Shown: in pieces, positions 1-11,115 of the stretch
Layout of the letters: each line of letters begins with the position of its first letter
Numbering within the stretch: the first letter of the stretch is position 1
Source of the DNA: Amblyomma americanum
Taxonomy: Eukaryota > Arthropoda > Arachnida > Ixodida > Ixodidae
NCBI RefSeq assembly: GCF_052857255.1
Contig: NW_027526486.1
Coordinates: 1,798,001 to 1,862,000, forward strand
Reading direction: 5' to 3'
Length of the DNA: 64,000 nt
Translations under genes and position numbers: made by a program
Notes under the pieces: generated by a model
What the model saw: the letters and a program-made list of their open reading frames with translations, nothing else
What the model was told of the DNA's origin: nothing
Database searches by the model: none

Positions 1-684
1 TTCGATCTAAAACGATGTATCCCGTTGTTTTGAGCCAGAATACAAGTTTTCGCGCAGTTCTGAGAGAAAAAGTTTACACCTTTTTCTCGTCTACTCTTCG
101 AAGACTTGTAAAATCGATGCCCGTGAATCTTGCTAGTTCCGATTTAAAACGATGTATCCCGTTGTTTTGAGCCGGAATACAAGTTTTCGAGCAGTTCTGA
201 GAGAAAAAGTTTACACCTTTCTCTCGTGTACTCTTCGACGACTTGTAACATCGATACTCGTGAATCATGCTAGTTTCGATCTAAAACGATGTATCCCGTT
301 GTTTTGAGCCGGAATACAAGTTTTCGCGCAGTTCTGAGAGAAAAAGTTTACACCTTTCTCTCGTGTACTCTTCGACGACTTGGAAAATCGATGCTCGTGT
401 ATCATGCTAGTTTCGATCTAAAACGATGTATACTGTTGTTTTGAGCCGGAATACAAGTTTTCACGCAGTTCTGAGAAAAAAAGTTTACACCTTTCTCTCG
501 TGTACTCTTCGACGACTTGTAAAATCGATACTCGAGAATCATGCTAGTTTCGATCTAAAACGATGTATCCCGTTGTTTTGAGCCGGAATACAAGTTTTCG
601 CGCAGTTCTGAGAGAAAAAGTTTACACCTTTCTCTCGTCTACTTTTCGAGGACTTGTAAAATCGATTCTCGTGAATCTTGCTAG

Positions 685-821
685 TTTTGACCTAAAACGA
701 TGTATCCCGTTTTTTTGAGCCGGTATACAAGTTTTCGCGCAGTTCTGAGAGAGAAAGTTTACACCTTTCTCTCGTGTACTCTTCGACGACTTGTAAAATC
801 GATGCTCGTGAATCTTGCTAG
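685..821 (+). repeat. Monomer subtype T2 (tgacct, long T run, ccggtata)
   Basis: Linked changes mark this subtype: ttttgacct for tttcgatct at the start, gtttttttgag for gttgttttgag, and ccggtata for ccggaata. It follows a monomer ending cttttcgaggacttg with gattctcg. It is frequent in 21.5-42 kb, rarer before, and present late near 57.7, 61.3 and 62.9 kb. The last two have eight T instead of seven, a shared private change. Confidence 0.85.
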
Positions 822-958
822 TTTCGATCTAAAACGATGTATCCCGTTGTTTTGAGCCGGAATACAAGTTTTCGTGCAGTTCTGAGAGAAAACGTTTACA
901 CCTTTCTCTCGTCTACTCTTCGACGACTTGTAAAATCGATGCTCGTGAATCTTGCTAG
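822..958 (+). repeat. Monomer subtype T5 (gtgcagttctgagagaaaacg)
   Basis: It carries cgtgcag for cgcgcag (a CpG to TpG-type change) and gagaaaacg for gagaaaaag. Copies in about 26-38 kb additionally have tttcgctcg and attgatg or atagatg. It normally precedes subtype T4. Confidence 0.8.
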
Positions 959-1644
959 TTTCGATCTAAAACGATGTATCCCGTTGTTTTGAGCCAGAAT
1001 ACAAGTTTTCGCGCAGTTCTGAGAGAAAAAAGTTTACACCTTTCTCTCGTCTACTCTTCGACGAATTGTAAAATCGATGCTCGTGAATCTTGCTAGTTTC
1101 AATTTAAAACGATGTATCCCGTTGTTTTGAGCCGGAATACAAGTTTTCGCGCAGTTCTGAGAGAAAAAAGTTTACACCTTTCTCTCGTGTACTCTTCGAC
1201 GACTTGTAAAATCGATGCTCGTGAATCATGCTAGTTTCGATCTAAAACGATGTATCCCGTTGTTTTGAGCCGGAATACAAGTTTTCGCGCAGTTCTGAGA
1301 GAAAAAGTTTACACCTTTCTCTCGTCTACTCTTCGACGACTTGTAAAATCGATGCTCGTGAATCTTGCTAGTTTCAATTTAAAACGATGTATCCCGTTGT
1401 TTTGAGCCGGAATACAAGTTTTCGCGCAGTTCTGAGAGAAAAATTTGCACCTTTCTCTCGTCTACTCTTCGACGACTTGTAAAATCATTGCTCGTGAATC
1501 TTGCTAGTTTCGATCTACAACGATGTATCCCGTTGTTTTGAGCTGGAATAGAAGTTTTCGCGCAGTTCTGAGAGAAAAAGTTGACACCTTTCTCTCGTCT
1601 ACTTTTCGAGGACTTGTAAAATCGATGCTCGTGAATCATGCTAG

Positions 1645-1781
1645 TTTTGATCTAAAACGATGTATCCCGTTGTTTTGAGCCGGAATACAAGTTTTCACGC
1701 AGTTCTGAGAAAAAAAGTTTACACCTTTCTCTCGTGTACTCTTCGACAACTTGTAAAATCGATACTCGAGAATCATGCTAG
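1645..1781 (+). repeat. Monomer subtype T6 (cacgcagttctgagaaaaaaag, XhoI site)
   Basis: It has ttttcacgcag for ttttcgcgcag and gagaaaaaaag for gagagaaaaag, which disrupts the left arm of the monomer dyad. It ends with gatactcgagaatc, creating a ctcgag XhoI site (1765-1770) absent from the consensus. T6-like copies recur across the window. In the final 1,233 bp repeat the site is lost to actccagaatc (62356 and 63589 areas). Confidence 0.8.
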
Positions 1782-2193
1782 TTTCGATCTAAAACGATGT
1801 ATCCCGTTGTTTTGAGCCGGAATACAAGTTTTCGCGCAGTTCTGAGAGAAAAAAGTTTACACCTTTCTCTCGTGTACTCTTCGACGACTTGTAAAATCGA
1901 TGCTCGTGAATCATGCTAGTTTCGATCTAAAACGATGTATCCCGTTGTTTTGAGCCGGAATACAAGTTTTCGCACAGTTCTGAGAGAAAAAGTTTACACC
2001 TTTCTCTCGTCTACTCTTCGACGACTTGTAAAATCGATGCTCGTGAATCTTGCTAGTTTCAATTTAAAACGATGTATCCCGTTGTTTTGAGCCGGAATAC
2101 AAGTTTTCGCGCAGTTCTGAGAGAAAAAGTTTGTCCCTTTCTCTCGTCTACTCTTCGACGACTTGTAAAATCAATGCTCGTGAATCTTGCTAG

Positions 2194-2330
2194 TTTCGAT
2201 CTACAACGATGTATCCCGTTGTTTTGAGCTGGAATAGAAGTTTTCGCGCAGTTCTGAGAGAAAAAGTTTACACCTTTCTCTCGTCTACTCTTAGACGACT
2301 TGTAAAATCGATGCTCGTGAATCTTGCTAG
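2194..2330 (+). repeat. Monomer subtype T3 (ctacaacg, gctggaatagaag)
   Basis: Diagnostic changes are ctacaacg for ctaaaacg and gagctggaatagaag for gagccggaatacaag. This copy also has cttagacg for cttcgacg, a combination repeated at about 12.9, 16.1, 20.1, 26.3, 28.0, 30.6, 33.4, 35.2, 37.7, 40.3 and 44.6 kb. Other T3 copies are followed instead by cttttcgaggacttg. T3 usually follows a monomer with gtttgcacc, gtttgtccc or atttgcacc. Confidence 0.85.
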
Positions 2331-2467
2331 TTTCGATCTAAAACGATGTATCCCGTTGTTTTGAGCCGGAATACAAGTTTTCGTGCAGTTCTGAGAGAAA
2401 ACGTTTACACCTTTCTCTCGTCTACTCTTCGACGACTTGTAAAATCGATGCTCGTGAATCTTGCTAG

Positions 2468-2604
2468 TTTCGATCTAAAACGATGTATCCCGTTGTTTTG
2501 AGCCAGAATACAAGTTTTCGCGCAGTTCTGAGAGAAAAAGTTTACACCTTTTTCTCGTCTACTCTTCGAAGACTTGTAAAATCGATGCCCGTGAATCTTG
2601 CTAT
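2468..2604 (+). repeat. Monomer subtype T4 (gagccagaata, ctttttctcg, gatgcccg)
   Basis: This subtype has gagccagaata for gagccggaata, an extra-T version ctttttctcg of ctttctctcg, cttcgaagacttg for cttcgacgacttg, and gatgcccg for gatgctcg. It nearly always follows the monomer with gtgcagttctgagagaaaacg. That two-monomer sequence is one of the steadiest parts of the higher-order repeat and is also what resumes immediately after the 47 bp insert. Confidence 0.85.
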
Positions 2605-3016
2605 TTTCGATTTAAAACGATGTATCCCGTTGTTTTGAGCCGGAATACAAGTTTTCGCAGAGTTCTGAGAGAAAAAGTTTACACCTTTCTCTCGTCTACT
2701 CTTCGAAGACTTGTAAAATCGATGCTCGTGAATCTTGCTAGTTTCGATCTAAAACGATGTATCCCGTTGTTTTGAGCCGGAATACAAGTTTTCGCGCAGT
2801 TCTGAGAGAAAAAGTTTACACCTTTCTCTCGTCTACTCTTCGACGAATTGTAAAATCGATGCTCGTGAATCTTGCTAGTTTCAATTTAAAACGATGTATC
2901 CCGTTGTTTTGAGCCGGAATACAAGTTTTCGCGCAGTTCTGAGAGAAAAAAGTTTACACCTTTCTCTCGTGTACTCTTCGACGACTTGTAAAATCGATGC
3001 TCGTGAATCATGCTAG

Positions 3017-3153
3017 TTTCGATCTAAAACGATGTATCCCGTTGTTTTAAGCCGGAATAGAAGTTTTCGCGCAGTTCTGAGAGAAAAAGTTTACACCTTT
3101 CTCTCGTCTACTCTTCGACGACTTGTAAAATCGATGCTCGTGAATCTTGCTAG
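3017..3153 (+). repeat. Hybrid monomer marking loss of one 137-bp unit
   Basis: The monomer starts as subtype T7 (ttttaagccgg at about 3045) but continues directly to the cgatctacaacg monomer. In the matching region at about 20,874 a further monomer (with tttgaaacg and gtatcgcg) lies between. The offset between the two regions changes from 17,829 to 17,966, exactly one monomer. It also carries aatagaag, otherwise typical of T3. Unequal exchange between neighbours is the simple explanation. Confidence 0.75.
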
Positions 3154-3983
3154 TTTCGATCTACAACGATGTATCCCGTTGTTTTGAGCTGGAATAGAAG
3201 TTTTCGCGCAGTTCTGAGAGAAAACGTTTACACCTTTCTCTCGTCTACTTTTCGAGGACTTGTAAAATTGATTCTCGTGAATCTTGCTAGTTTTGACCTA
3301 AAACGATGTATCCCGTTTTTTTGAGCCGGTATACAAGTTTTCGCGCAGTTCTGAGAGAAAAAGTTTACACCTTTCTCTCGTCTACTCTTCGACGACTTGT
3401 AAAATCAATGCTCGTGAATATTACTAGTTTCGATCTACAACGATGTATCCCGTTGTTTTGAGCTGGAATAGAAGTTTTCGCGCAGTTCTGAGAGAAAAAG
3501 TTTACACCTTTCTCTCGTCTACTTTTCGAGGACTTGTAAAATCGATTCTCGTGAATCTTGCTAGTTTTGACCTAAAACGATGTATCCCGTTTTTCTGAGC
3601 CGGTATACAAGTTTTCGCGCAGTTCTGAGAGAGAAAGTTTACACCTTTCTCTCGTGTACTCTTCGACGACTTGTAAAATCGATGCTCGTGAATCTTGCTA
3701 GTTTCGATCTAAAACGATGTATCCCGTTGTTTTGAGCCGGAATACAAGTTTTCGTGCAGTTCTGAGAGAAAACGTTTACACCTTTCTCTCGTCTACTCTT
3801 CGACGACTTGTAAAATCGATGCTCGTGAATCTTGCTAGTTTCGATCTAAAACGATGTATCCCGTTGTTTTGAGCCAGAATACAAGTTTTCGCGCAGTTCT
3901 GAGAGAAAAAGTTTACACCTTTTTCTCGTCTACTCTTCGAAGACTTGTAAAATCGATGCCCGTGAATCTTGCTAGTTCCGATT

Positions 3984-6900
3984 TAAAACGATGTATCCCG
4001 TTGTTTTGAGCCGGAATACAAGTTTTCGAGCAGTTCTGAGAGAAAAAGTTTACACCTTTCTCTCGTGTACTCTTCGACGACTTGTAACATCGATACTCGT
4101 GAATCATGCTAGTTTCGATCTAAAACGATGTATCCCGTTGTTTTGAGCCGGAATACAAGTTTTCGCGCAGTTCTGAGAGAAAAAGTTTACACCTTTCTCT
4201 CGTGTACTCTTCGACGACTTGTAAAATCGATGCTCGTGTATCATGCTAGTTTCGATCTAAAACGATGTATACTGTTGTTTTGAGCCGGAATACAAGTTTT
4301 CGCGCAGTTCTGAGAGAAAAAGTTTACACCTTTCTCTCGTCTACTCTTCGAAGACTTGTAAAATCGATGCCCGTGAATCTTGCTAGTTTCGATCTAAAAC
4401 GATGTATCCCGTTGTTTTCAGCCGGAATACAAGTTTTCGCGCAGTTCTGAGAGAAAAAAGTTTACACCTTTCTCTCGTGTACTCTTCGACGACTTGTAAA
4501 ATCGATGCTCGTGAATCATGCTAGTTTCGATCTAAAACGATGTATCCCGTTGTTTTGAGCCGGAATACAAGTTTTCGCGCAGTTCTGAGAGAAAAAGTTT
4601 ACACCTTTCTCTCGTGTACTCTTCGACGACTTGTAAAATCGATGCTCGTGTATCATGCTAGTTTCGATCTAAAACGATGTATACTGTTGTTTTGAGCCGG
4701 AATACAAGTTTTCGCGCAGTTCTGAGAGAAAAAGTTTACGCCTTTCTCTCGTCTACTCTTCGAAGACTTGTAAAATCGATGCCCGTGAATCTTGCTAGTT
4801 TCGATCTAAAACGATGTATCCCGTTGTTTTCAGCCGGAATACAAGTTTTCGCGCAGTTCTGAGAGAAAAAAGTTTACACCTTTCTCTCGTCTACTCTTCG
4901 ACGAATTGTAAAATCTATGCTCGTGAATCTTGCTAGTTTCAATTTAAAACGATGTATCCCGTTGTTTTGAGCCGGAATACAAGTTTTCGCGCAGTTCTGA
5001 GAGAAAAAAGTTTACACCTTTCTCTCGTGTACTCTTCGACGACTTGTAAAATCGATGCTCGTGAAACATGCTAGTTTCGATCTAAAACGATGTATCCCGT
5101 TGTTTTGAGCCGGAATACAAGTTTTCGCGCAGTTCTGAGAGAAAAAGTTTACACCTTTCTCTCGTCTACTCTTCGACGACTTGTAAAATCGATGCTCGTG
5201 AATCTTGCTAGTTTCAATTTAAAACGATGTATCCCGTTGTTTTGAGCCGGAATACAAGTTTTCGCGCAGTTCTGAGAGAAAAATTTGCACCTTTCTCTCG
5301 TCTACTCTTCGACGACTTGTAAAATCATTGCTCGTGAATCTTGCTAGTTTCGATCTACAACGATGTATCCCGTTGTTTTGAGCTGGAATAGAAGTTTTCG
5401 CGCAGTTCTGAGAGAAAAAGTTGACACCTTTCTCTCGTCTACTTTTCGAGGACTTGTAAAATCGATGCTCGTGAATCATGCTAGCTTTGATCTAAAACGA
5501 TGTATCCCGTTGTTTTGAGCATGAATACAAGTTTTCACGCAGTTCTGAGAAAAAAAGTTTACACCTTTCTCTCGTGTACTCTTCGACGACTTGTAAAATC
5601 GATACTCGAGAATTATGCTAGTTTCGATCTAAAACGATGTATCCCGTTGTTTTGAGCCGGAATACAAGTTTTCGCGCAGTTCTGAGAGAAAAAGTTTACA
5701 CCTTTCTCTCGTCTACTTTTCGAGGACTTGTAAAATCGATTCTCGTGAATCTTGCTAGTTTTGACCTAAAACGATGTATCCCGTTTTTTTGAGCCGGTAT
5801 ACAAGTTTTCGCGCAGTTCTGAGAGAGAAAGTTTACACCTTTCTCTCGTGTACTCTTCGACGACTTGTAAAATCGATGCTCGTGAATCTTGCTAGTTTCG
5901 ATCTAAAACGATGTATCCCGTTGTTTTGAGCCGGAATACAAGTTTTCGTGCAGTTCTGAGAGAAAACGTTTACACCTTTCTCTCGTCTACTCTTCGACGA
6001 CTTGTAAAATCGATGCTCGTGAATCTTGCTAGTTTCGATCTAAAACGATGTATCCCGTTGTTTTGAGCCAGAATACAAGTTTTCGCGCAGTTCTGAGAGA
6101 AAAAGTTTACACCTTTTTCTCGTCTACTCTTCGAAGACTTGTAAAATCGATGCCCGTGAATCTTGCTAGTTCCGATTTAAAACGATGTATCCCGTTGTTT
6201 TGAGCCGGAATACAAGTTTTCGAGCAGTTCTGAGAGAAAAAGTTTACACCTTTCTCTCGTGTACTCTTCGACGACTTGTAACATCGATGCTCGTGTATCA
6301 TGCTAGTTTCGATCTAAAACGATGTATACTGTTGTTTTGAGCCGGAATACAAGTTTTCGCGCAGTTCTGAGAGAAAAAGTTTACACCTTTCTCTCGTCTA
6401 CTCTTCGAAGACTTGTAAAATCGATGCCCGTGAATCTTGCTAGTTTCGATCTAAAACGATGTATCCCGTTGTTTTCAGCCGGAATACAAGTTTTCGCGCA
6501 GTTCTGAGAGAAAAAAGTTTACACCTTTCTCTCGTGTACTCTTCGACGACTTGTAAAATCGATGCTCGTGAATCATGCTAGTTTCGATCTAAAACGATGT
6601 ATCCCGTTGTTTTGAGCCGGAATACAAGTTTTCGCGCAGTTCTGAGAGAAAAAGTTTACACCTTTCTCTCGTGTACTCTTCGACGACTTGTAAAATCGAT
6701 GCTCGTGTATCATGCTAGTTTCGATCTAAAACGATGTATACTGTTGTTTTGAGCCGGAATACAAGTTTTCGCGCAGTTCTGAGAGAAAAAGTTTACACCT
6801 TTCTCTCGTCTACTCTTCGAAGACTTGTAAAATCGATGCCCGTGAATCTTGCTAGTTTCGATCTAAAACGATGTATCCCGTTGTTTTCAGCCGGAATACA

Positions 6901-7549
6901 AGTTTTCGCGCAGTTCTGAGAGAAAAAAGTTTACACCTTTCTCTCGTCTACTCTTCGACGAATTGTAAAATCGATGCTCGTGAATCTTGCTAGTTTCAAT
7001 TTAAAACGATGTATCCCGTTGTTTTGAGCCGGAATACAAGTTTTCGCGCAGTTCTGAGAGAAAAAAGTTTACACCATTCTCTCGTGTACTCTTCGACGAC
7101 TTGTAAAATCGATGCTCGTGAATCATGCTAGTTTCGATCTAAAACGATGTATCCCGTTGTTTTGAGCCGGAATACAAGTTTTCGCGCAGTTCTGAGAGAA
7201 AAAGTTTACACCTTTCTCTCGTCTACTCTTCGACGACTTGTAAAATCGATGCTCGTGAATCTTGCTAGTTTCAATTTAAAACGATGTATCCCGTTGTTTT
7301 GAGCCGGAATACAAGTTTTCGCGCAGTTCTGAGAGAAAAATTTGCACCTTTCTCTCGTCTACTCTTCGACGACTTGTAAAATCATTGCTCGTGAATCTTG
7401 CTAGTTTCGATCTACAACGATGTATCCCGTTGTTTTGAGCTGGAATAGAAGTTTTCGCGCAGTTCTGAGAGAAAAAGTTGACACCTTTCTCTCGTCTACT
7501 TTTCGAGGACTTGTAAAATCGATGCTCGTGAATCATGCTAGTTTTGATC
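3984..7549 (+). repeat. 3,566-bp tandem duplication, copy 1 (26 monomers)
   Basis: Every marker in this block recurs 3,566 bp downstream: tatactg monomers at 4265 and 4677 (7831 and 8243), the gtttacgcc change near 4737, gtgaaacatg near 5062, gagcatgaata near 5518 and acaccattct near 7072. The last matching base on the left is about 3984; before it ttccgattt differs from ttttgatct at 7541. The copies share private variants, so the duplication is recent relative to divergence of the monomers. Confidence 0.85.
4250..4386 (+). repeat. Monomer subtype T1 (tatactg variant)
   Basis: The usual tatcccg is replaced by tatactg at 4268. It is normally preceded by a monomer ending gtgtatcatg and followed by a monomer with ttttcagccgg in place of ttttgagccgg. 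The order T1 then cagccgg recurs near 4677, 6322, 6734, 7831, 8243, 9888, 10300, 11535, 14689, 18254, 18666 and 58412. T1 with a different follower occurs around 42.5, 43.5, 45.8, 47.2, 48.8 and 50.7 kb. It is a good marker for following the higher-order structure. Confidence 0.85.
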
Positions 7550-10500
7550 TAAAACGATGTATCCCGTTGTTTTGAGCCGGAATACAAGTTTTCGAGCAGT
7601 TCTGAGAGAAAAAGTTTACACCTTTCTCTCGTGTACTCTTCGACGACTTGTAACATCGATACTCGTGAATCATGCTAGTTTCGATCTAAAACGATGTATC
7701 CCGTTGTTTTGAGCCGGAATACAAGTTTTCGCGCAGTTCTGAGAGAAAAAGTTTACACCTTTCTCTCGTGTACTCTTCGACGACTTGTAAAATCGATGCT
7801 CGTGTATCATGCTAGTTTCGATCTAAAACGATGTATACTGTTGTTTTGAGCCGGAATACAAGTTTTCGCGCAGTTCTGAGAGAAAAAGTTTACACCTTTC
7901 TCTCGTCTACTCTTCGAAGACTTGTAAAATCGATGCCCGTGAATCTTGCTAGTTTCGATCTAAAACGATGTATCCCGTTGTTTTCAGCCGGAATACAAGT
8001 TTTCGCGCAGTTCTGAGAGAAAAAAGTTTACACCTTTCTCTCGTGTACTCTTCGACGACTTGTAAAATCGATGCTCGTGAATCATGCTAGTTTCGATCTA
8101 AAACGATGTATCCCGTTGTTTTGAGCCGGAATACAAGTTTTCGCGCAGTTCTGAGAGAAAAAGTTTACACCTTTCTCTCGTGTACTCTTCGACGACTTGT
8201 AAAATCGATGCTCGTGTATCATGCTAGTTTCGATCTAAAACGATGTATACTGTTGTTTTGAGCCGGAATACAAGTTTTCGCGCAGTTCTGAGAGAAAAAG
8301 TTTACGCCTTTCTCTCGTCTACTCTTCGAAGACTTGTAAAATCGATGCCCGTGAATCTTGCTAGTTTCGATCTAAAACGATGTATCCCGTTGTTTTCAGC
8401 CGGAATACAAGTTTTCGCGCAGTTCTGAGAGAAAAAAGTTTACACCTTTCTCTCGTCTACTCTTCGACGAATTGTAAAATCTATGCTCGTGAATCTTGCT
8501 AGTTTCAATTTAAAACGATGTATCCCGTTGTTTTGAGCCGGAATACAAGTTTTCGCGCAGTTCTGAGAGAAAAAAGTTTACACCTTTCTCTCGTGTACTC
8601 TTCGACGACTTGTAAAATCGATGCTCGTGAAACATGCTAGTTTCGATCTAAAACGATGTATCCCGTTGTTTTGAGCCGGAATACAAGTTTTCGCGCAGTT
8701 CTGAGAGAAAAAGTTTACACCTTTCTCTCGTCTACTCTTCGACGACTTGTAAAATCGATGCTCGTGAATCTTGCTAGTTTCAATTTAAAACGATGTATCC
8801 CGTTGTTTTGAGCCGGAATACAAGTTTTCGCGCAGTTCTGAGAGAAAAATTTGCACCTTTCTCTCGTCTACTCTTCGACGACTTGTAAAATCATTGCTCG
8901 TGAATCTTGCTAGTTTCGATCTACAACGATGTATCCCGTTGTTTTGAGCTGGAATAGAAGTTTTCGCGCAGTTCTGAGAGAAAAAGTTGACACCTTTCTC
9001 TCGTCCACTTTTCGAGGACTTGTAAAATCGATGCTCGTGAATCATGCTAGCTTTGATCTAAAACGATGTATCCCGTTGTTTTGAGCATGAATACAAGTTT
9101 TCACGCAGTTCTGAGAAAAAAAGTTTACACCTTTCTCTCGTGTACTCTTCGACGACTTGTAAAATCGATACTCGAGAATTATGCTAGTTTCGATCTAAAA
9201 CGATGTATCCCGTTGTTTTGAGCCGGAATACAAGTTTTCGCGCAGTTCTGAGAGAAAAAGTTTACACCTTTCTCTCGTCTACTTTTCGAGGACTTGTAAA
9301 ATCGATTCTCGTGAATCTTGCTAGTTTTGACCTAAAACGATGTATCCCGTTTTTTTGAGCCGGTATACAAGTTTTCGCGCAGTTCTGAGAGAGAAAGTTT
9401 ACACCTTTCTCTCGTGTACTCTTCGACGACTTGTAAAATCGATGCTCGTGAATCTTGCTAGTTTCGATCTAAAACGATGTATCCCGTTGTTTTGAGCCGG
9501 AATACAAGTTTTCGTGCAGTTCTGAGAGAAAACGTTTACACCTTTCTCTCGTCTACTCTTCGACGACTTGTAAAATCGATGCTCGTGAATCTTGCTAGTT
9601 TCGATCTAAAACGATGTATCCCGTTGTTTTGAGCCAGAATACAAGTTTTCGCGCAGTTCTGAGAGAAAAAGTTTACACCTTTTTCTCGTCTACTCTTCGA
9701 AGACTTGTAAAATCGATGCCCGTGAATCTTGCTAGTTCCGATTTAAAACGATGTATCCCGTTGTTTTGAGCCGGAATACAAGTTTTCGAGCAGTTCTGAG
9801 AGAAAAAGTTTACACCTTTCTCTCGTGTACTCTTCGACGACTTGTAACATCGATGCTCGTGTATCATGCTAGTTTCGATCTAAAACGATGTATACTGTTG
9901 TTTTGAGCCGGAATACAAGTTTTCGCGCAGTTCTGAGAGAAAAAGTTTACACCTTTCTCTCGTCTACTCTTCGAAGACTTGTAAAATCGATGCCCGTGAA
10001 TCTTGCTAGTTTCGATCTAAAACGATGTATCCCGTTGTTTTCAGCCGGAATACAAGTTTTCGCGCAGTTCTGAGAGAAAAAAGTTTACACCTTTCTCTCG
10101 TGTACTCTTCGACGACTTGTAAAATCGATGCTCGTGAATCATGCTAGTTTCGATCTAAAACGATGTATCCCGTTGTTTTGAGCCGGAATACAAGTTTTCG
10201 CGCAGTTCTGAGAGAAAAAGTTTACACCTTTCTCTCGTGTACTCTTCGACGACTTGTAAAATCGATGCTCGTGTATCATGCTAGTTTCGATCTAAAACGA
10301 TGTATACTGTTGTTTTGAGCCGGAATACAAGTTTTCGCGCAGTTCTGAGAGAAAAAGTTTACACCTTTCTCTCGTCTACTCTTCGAAGACTTGTAAAATC
10401 GATGCCCGTGAATCTTGCTAGTTTCGATCTAAAACGATGTATCCCGTTGTTTTCAGCCGGAATACAAGTTTTCGCGCAGTTCTGAGAGAAAAAAGTTTAC

Positions 10501-11115
10501 ACCTTTCTCTCGTCTACTCTTCGACGAATTGTAAAATCGATGCTCGTGAATCTTGCTAGTTTCAATTTAAAACGATGTATCCCGTTGTTTTGAGCCGGAA
10601 TACAAGTTTTCGCGCAGTTCTGAGAGAAAAAAGTTTACACCATTCTCTCGTGTACTCTTCGACGACTTGTAAAATCGATGCTCGTGAATCATGCTAGTTT
10701 CGATCTAAAACGATGTATCCCGTTGTTTTGAGCCGGAATACAAGTTTTCGCGCAGTTCTGAGAGAAAAAGTTTACACCTTTCTCTCGTCTACTCTTCGAC
10801 GACTTGTAAAATCGATGCTCGTGAATCTTGCTAGTTTCAATTTAAAACGATGTATCCCGTTGTTTTGAGCCGGAATACAAGTTTTCGCGCAGTTCTGAGA
10901 GAAAAATTTGCACCTTTCTCTCGTCTACTCTTCGACGACTTGTAAAATCATTGCTCGTGAATCTTGCTAGTTTCGATCTACAACGATGTATCCCGTTGTT
11001 TTGAGCTGGAATAGAAGTTTTCGCGCAGTTCTGAGAGAAAAAGTTGACACCTTTCTCTCGTCTACTTTTCGAGGACTTGTAAAATCGATGCTCGTGAATC
11101 ATGCTAGTTTTGATC
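7550..11115 (+). repeat. 3,566-bp tandem duplication, copy 2
   Basis: Direct neighbour of copy 1 and almost identical. One clear difference is cgtccactt near 9004 where copy 1 has cgtctactt. The right edge is uncertain by about 45 bp because the junction is in consensus sequence; the first discriminating base is caagttttca at 11160 against caagttttcg in the first copy. The end of this block lies inside the next duplication. Confidence 0.85.

Larger units (their letters stand above)
1..5520 (+). repeat. 28/29-monomer higher-order programme, first occurrence
   Basis: Subtype order here is found again about 14 kb downstream. Markers at 2129 (gtttgtccc) match 15981 (offset 13,852). After a one-monomer loss at 3017-3153 the offset becomes 13,989, as with 3913 to 17902, 4265 to 18254 and 5219 to 19208. 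Within the region, about 1010-1700 repeats at 4850-5540 (offset 3,840, 28 monomers) and 1-460 repeats at 3840-4299. A hybrid near 1010 joins a gagccagaata start to a gagagaaaaaag / cgacgaattg end. Confidence 0.75.

Noticed and set aside
4265..4450. Plus-strand 61-codon frames beginning MYTVVLS or MYPVVLS
   Set aside because: Same reason: they begin at the atgtat word in each monomer and stop at tga about 1.4 monomers later. Their repetition follows monomer subtype T1, not selection on a protein.
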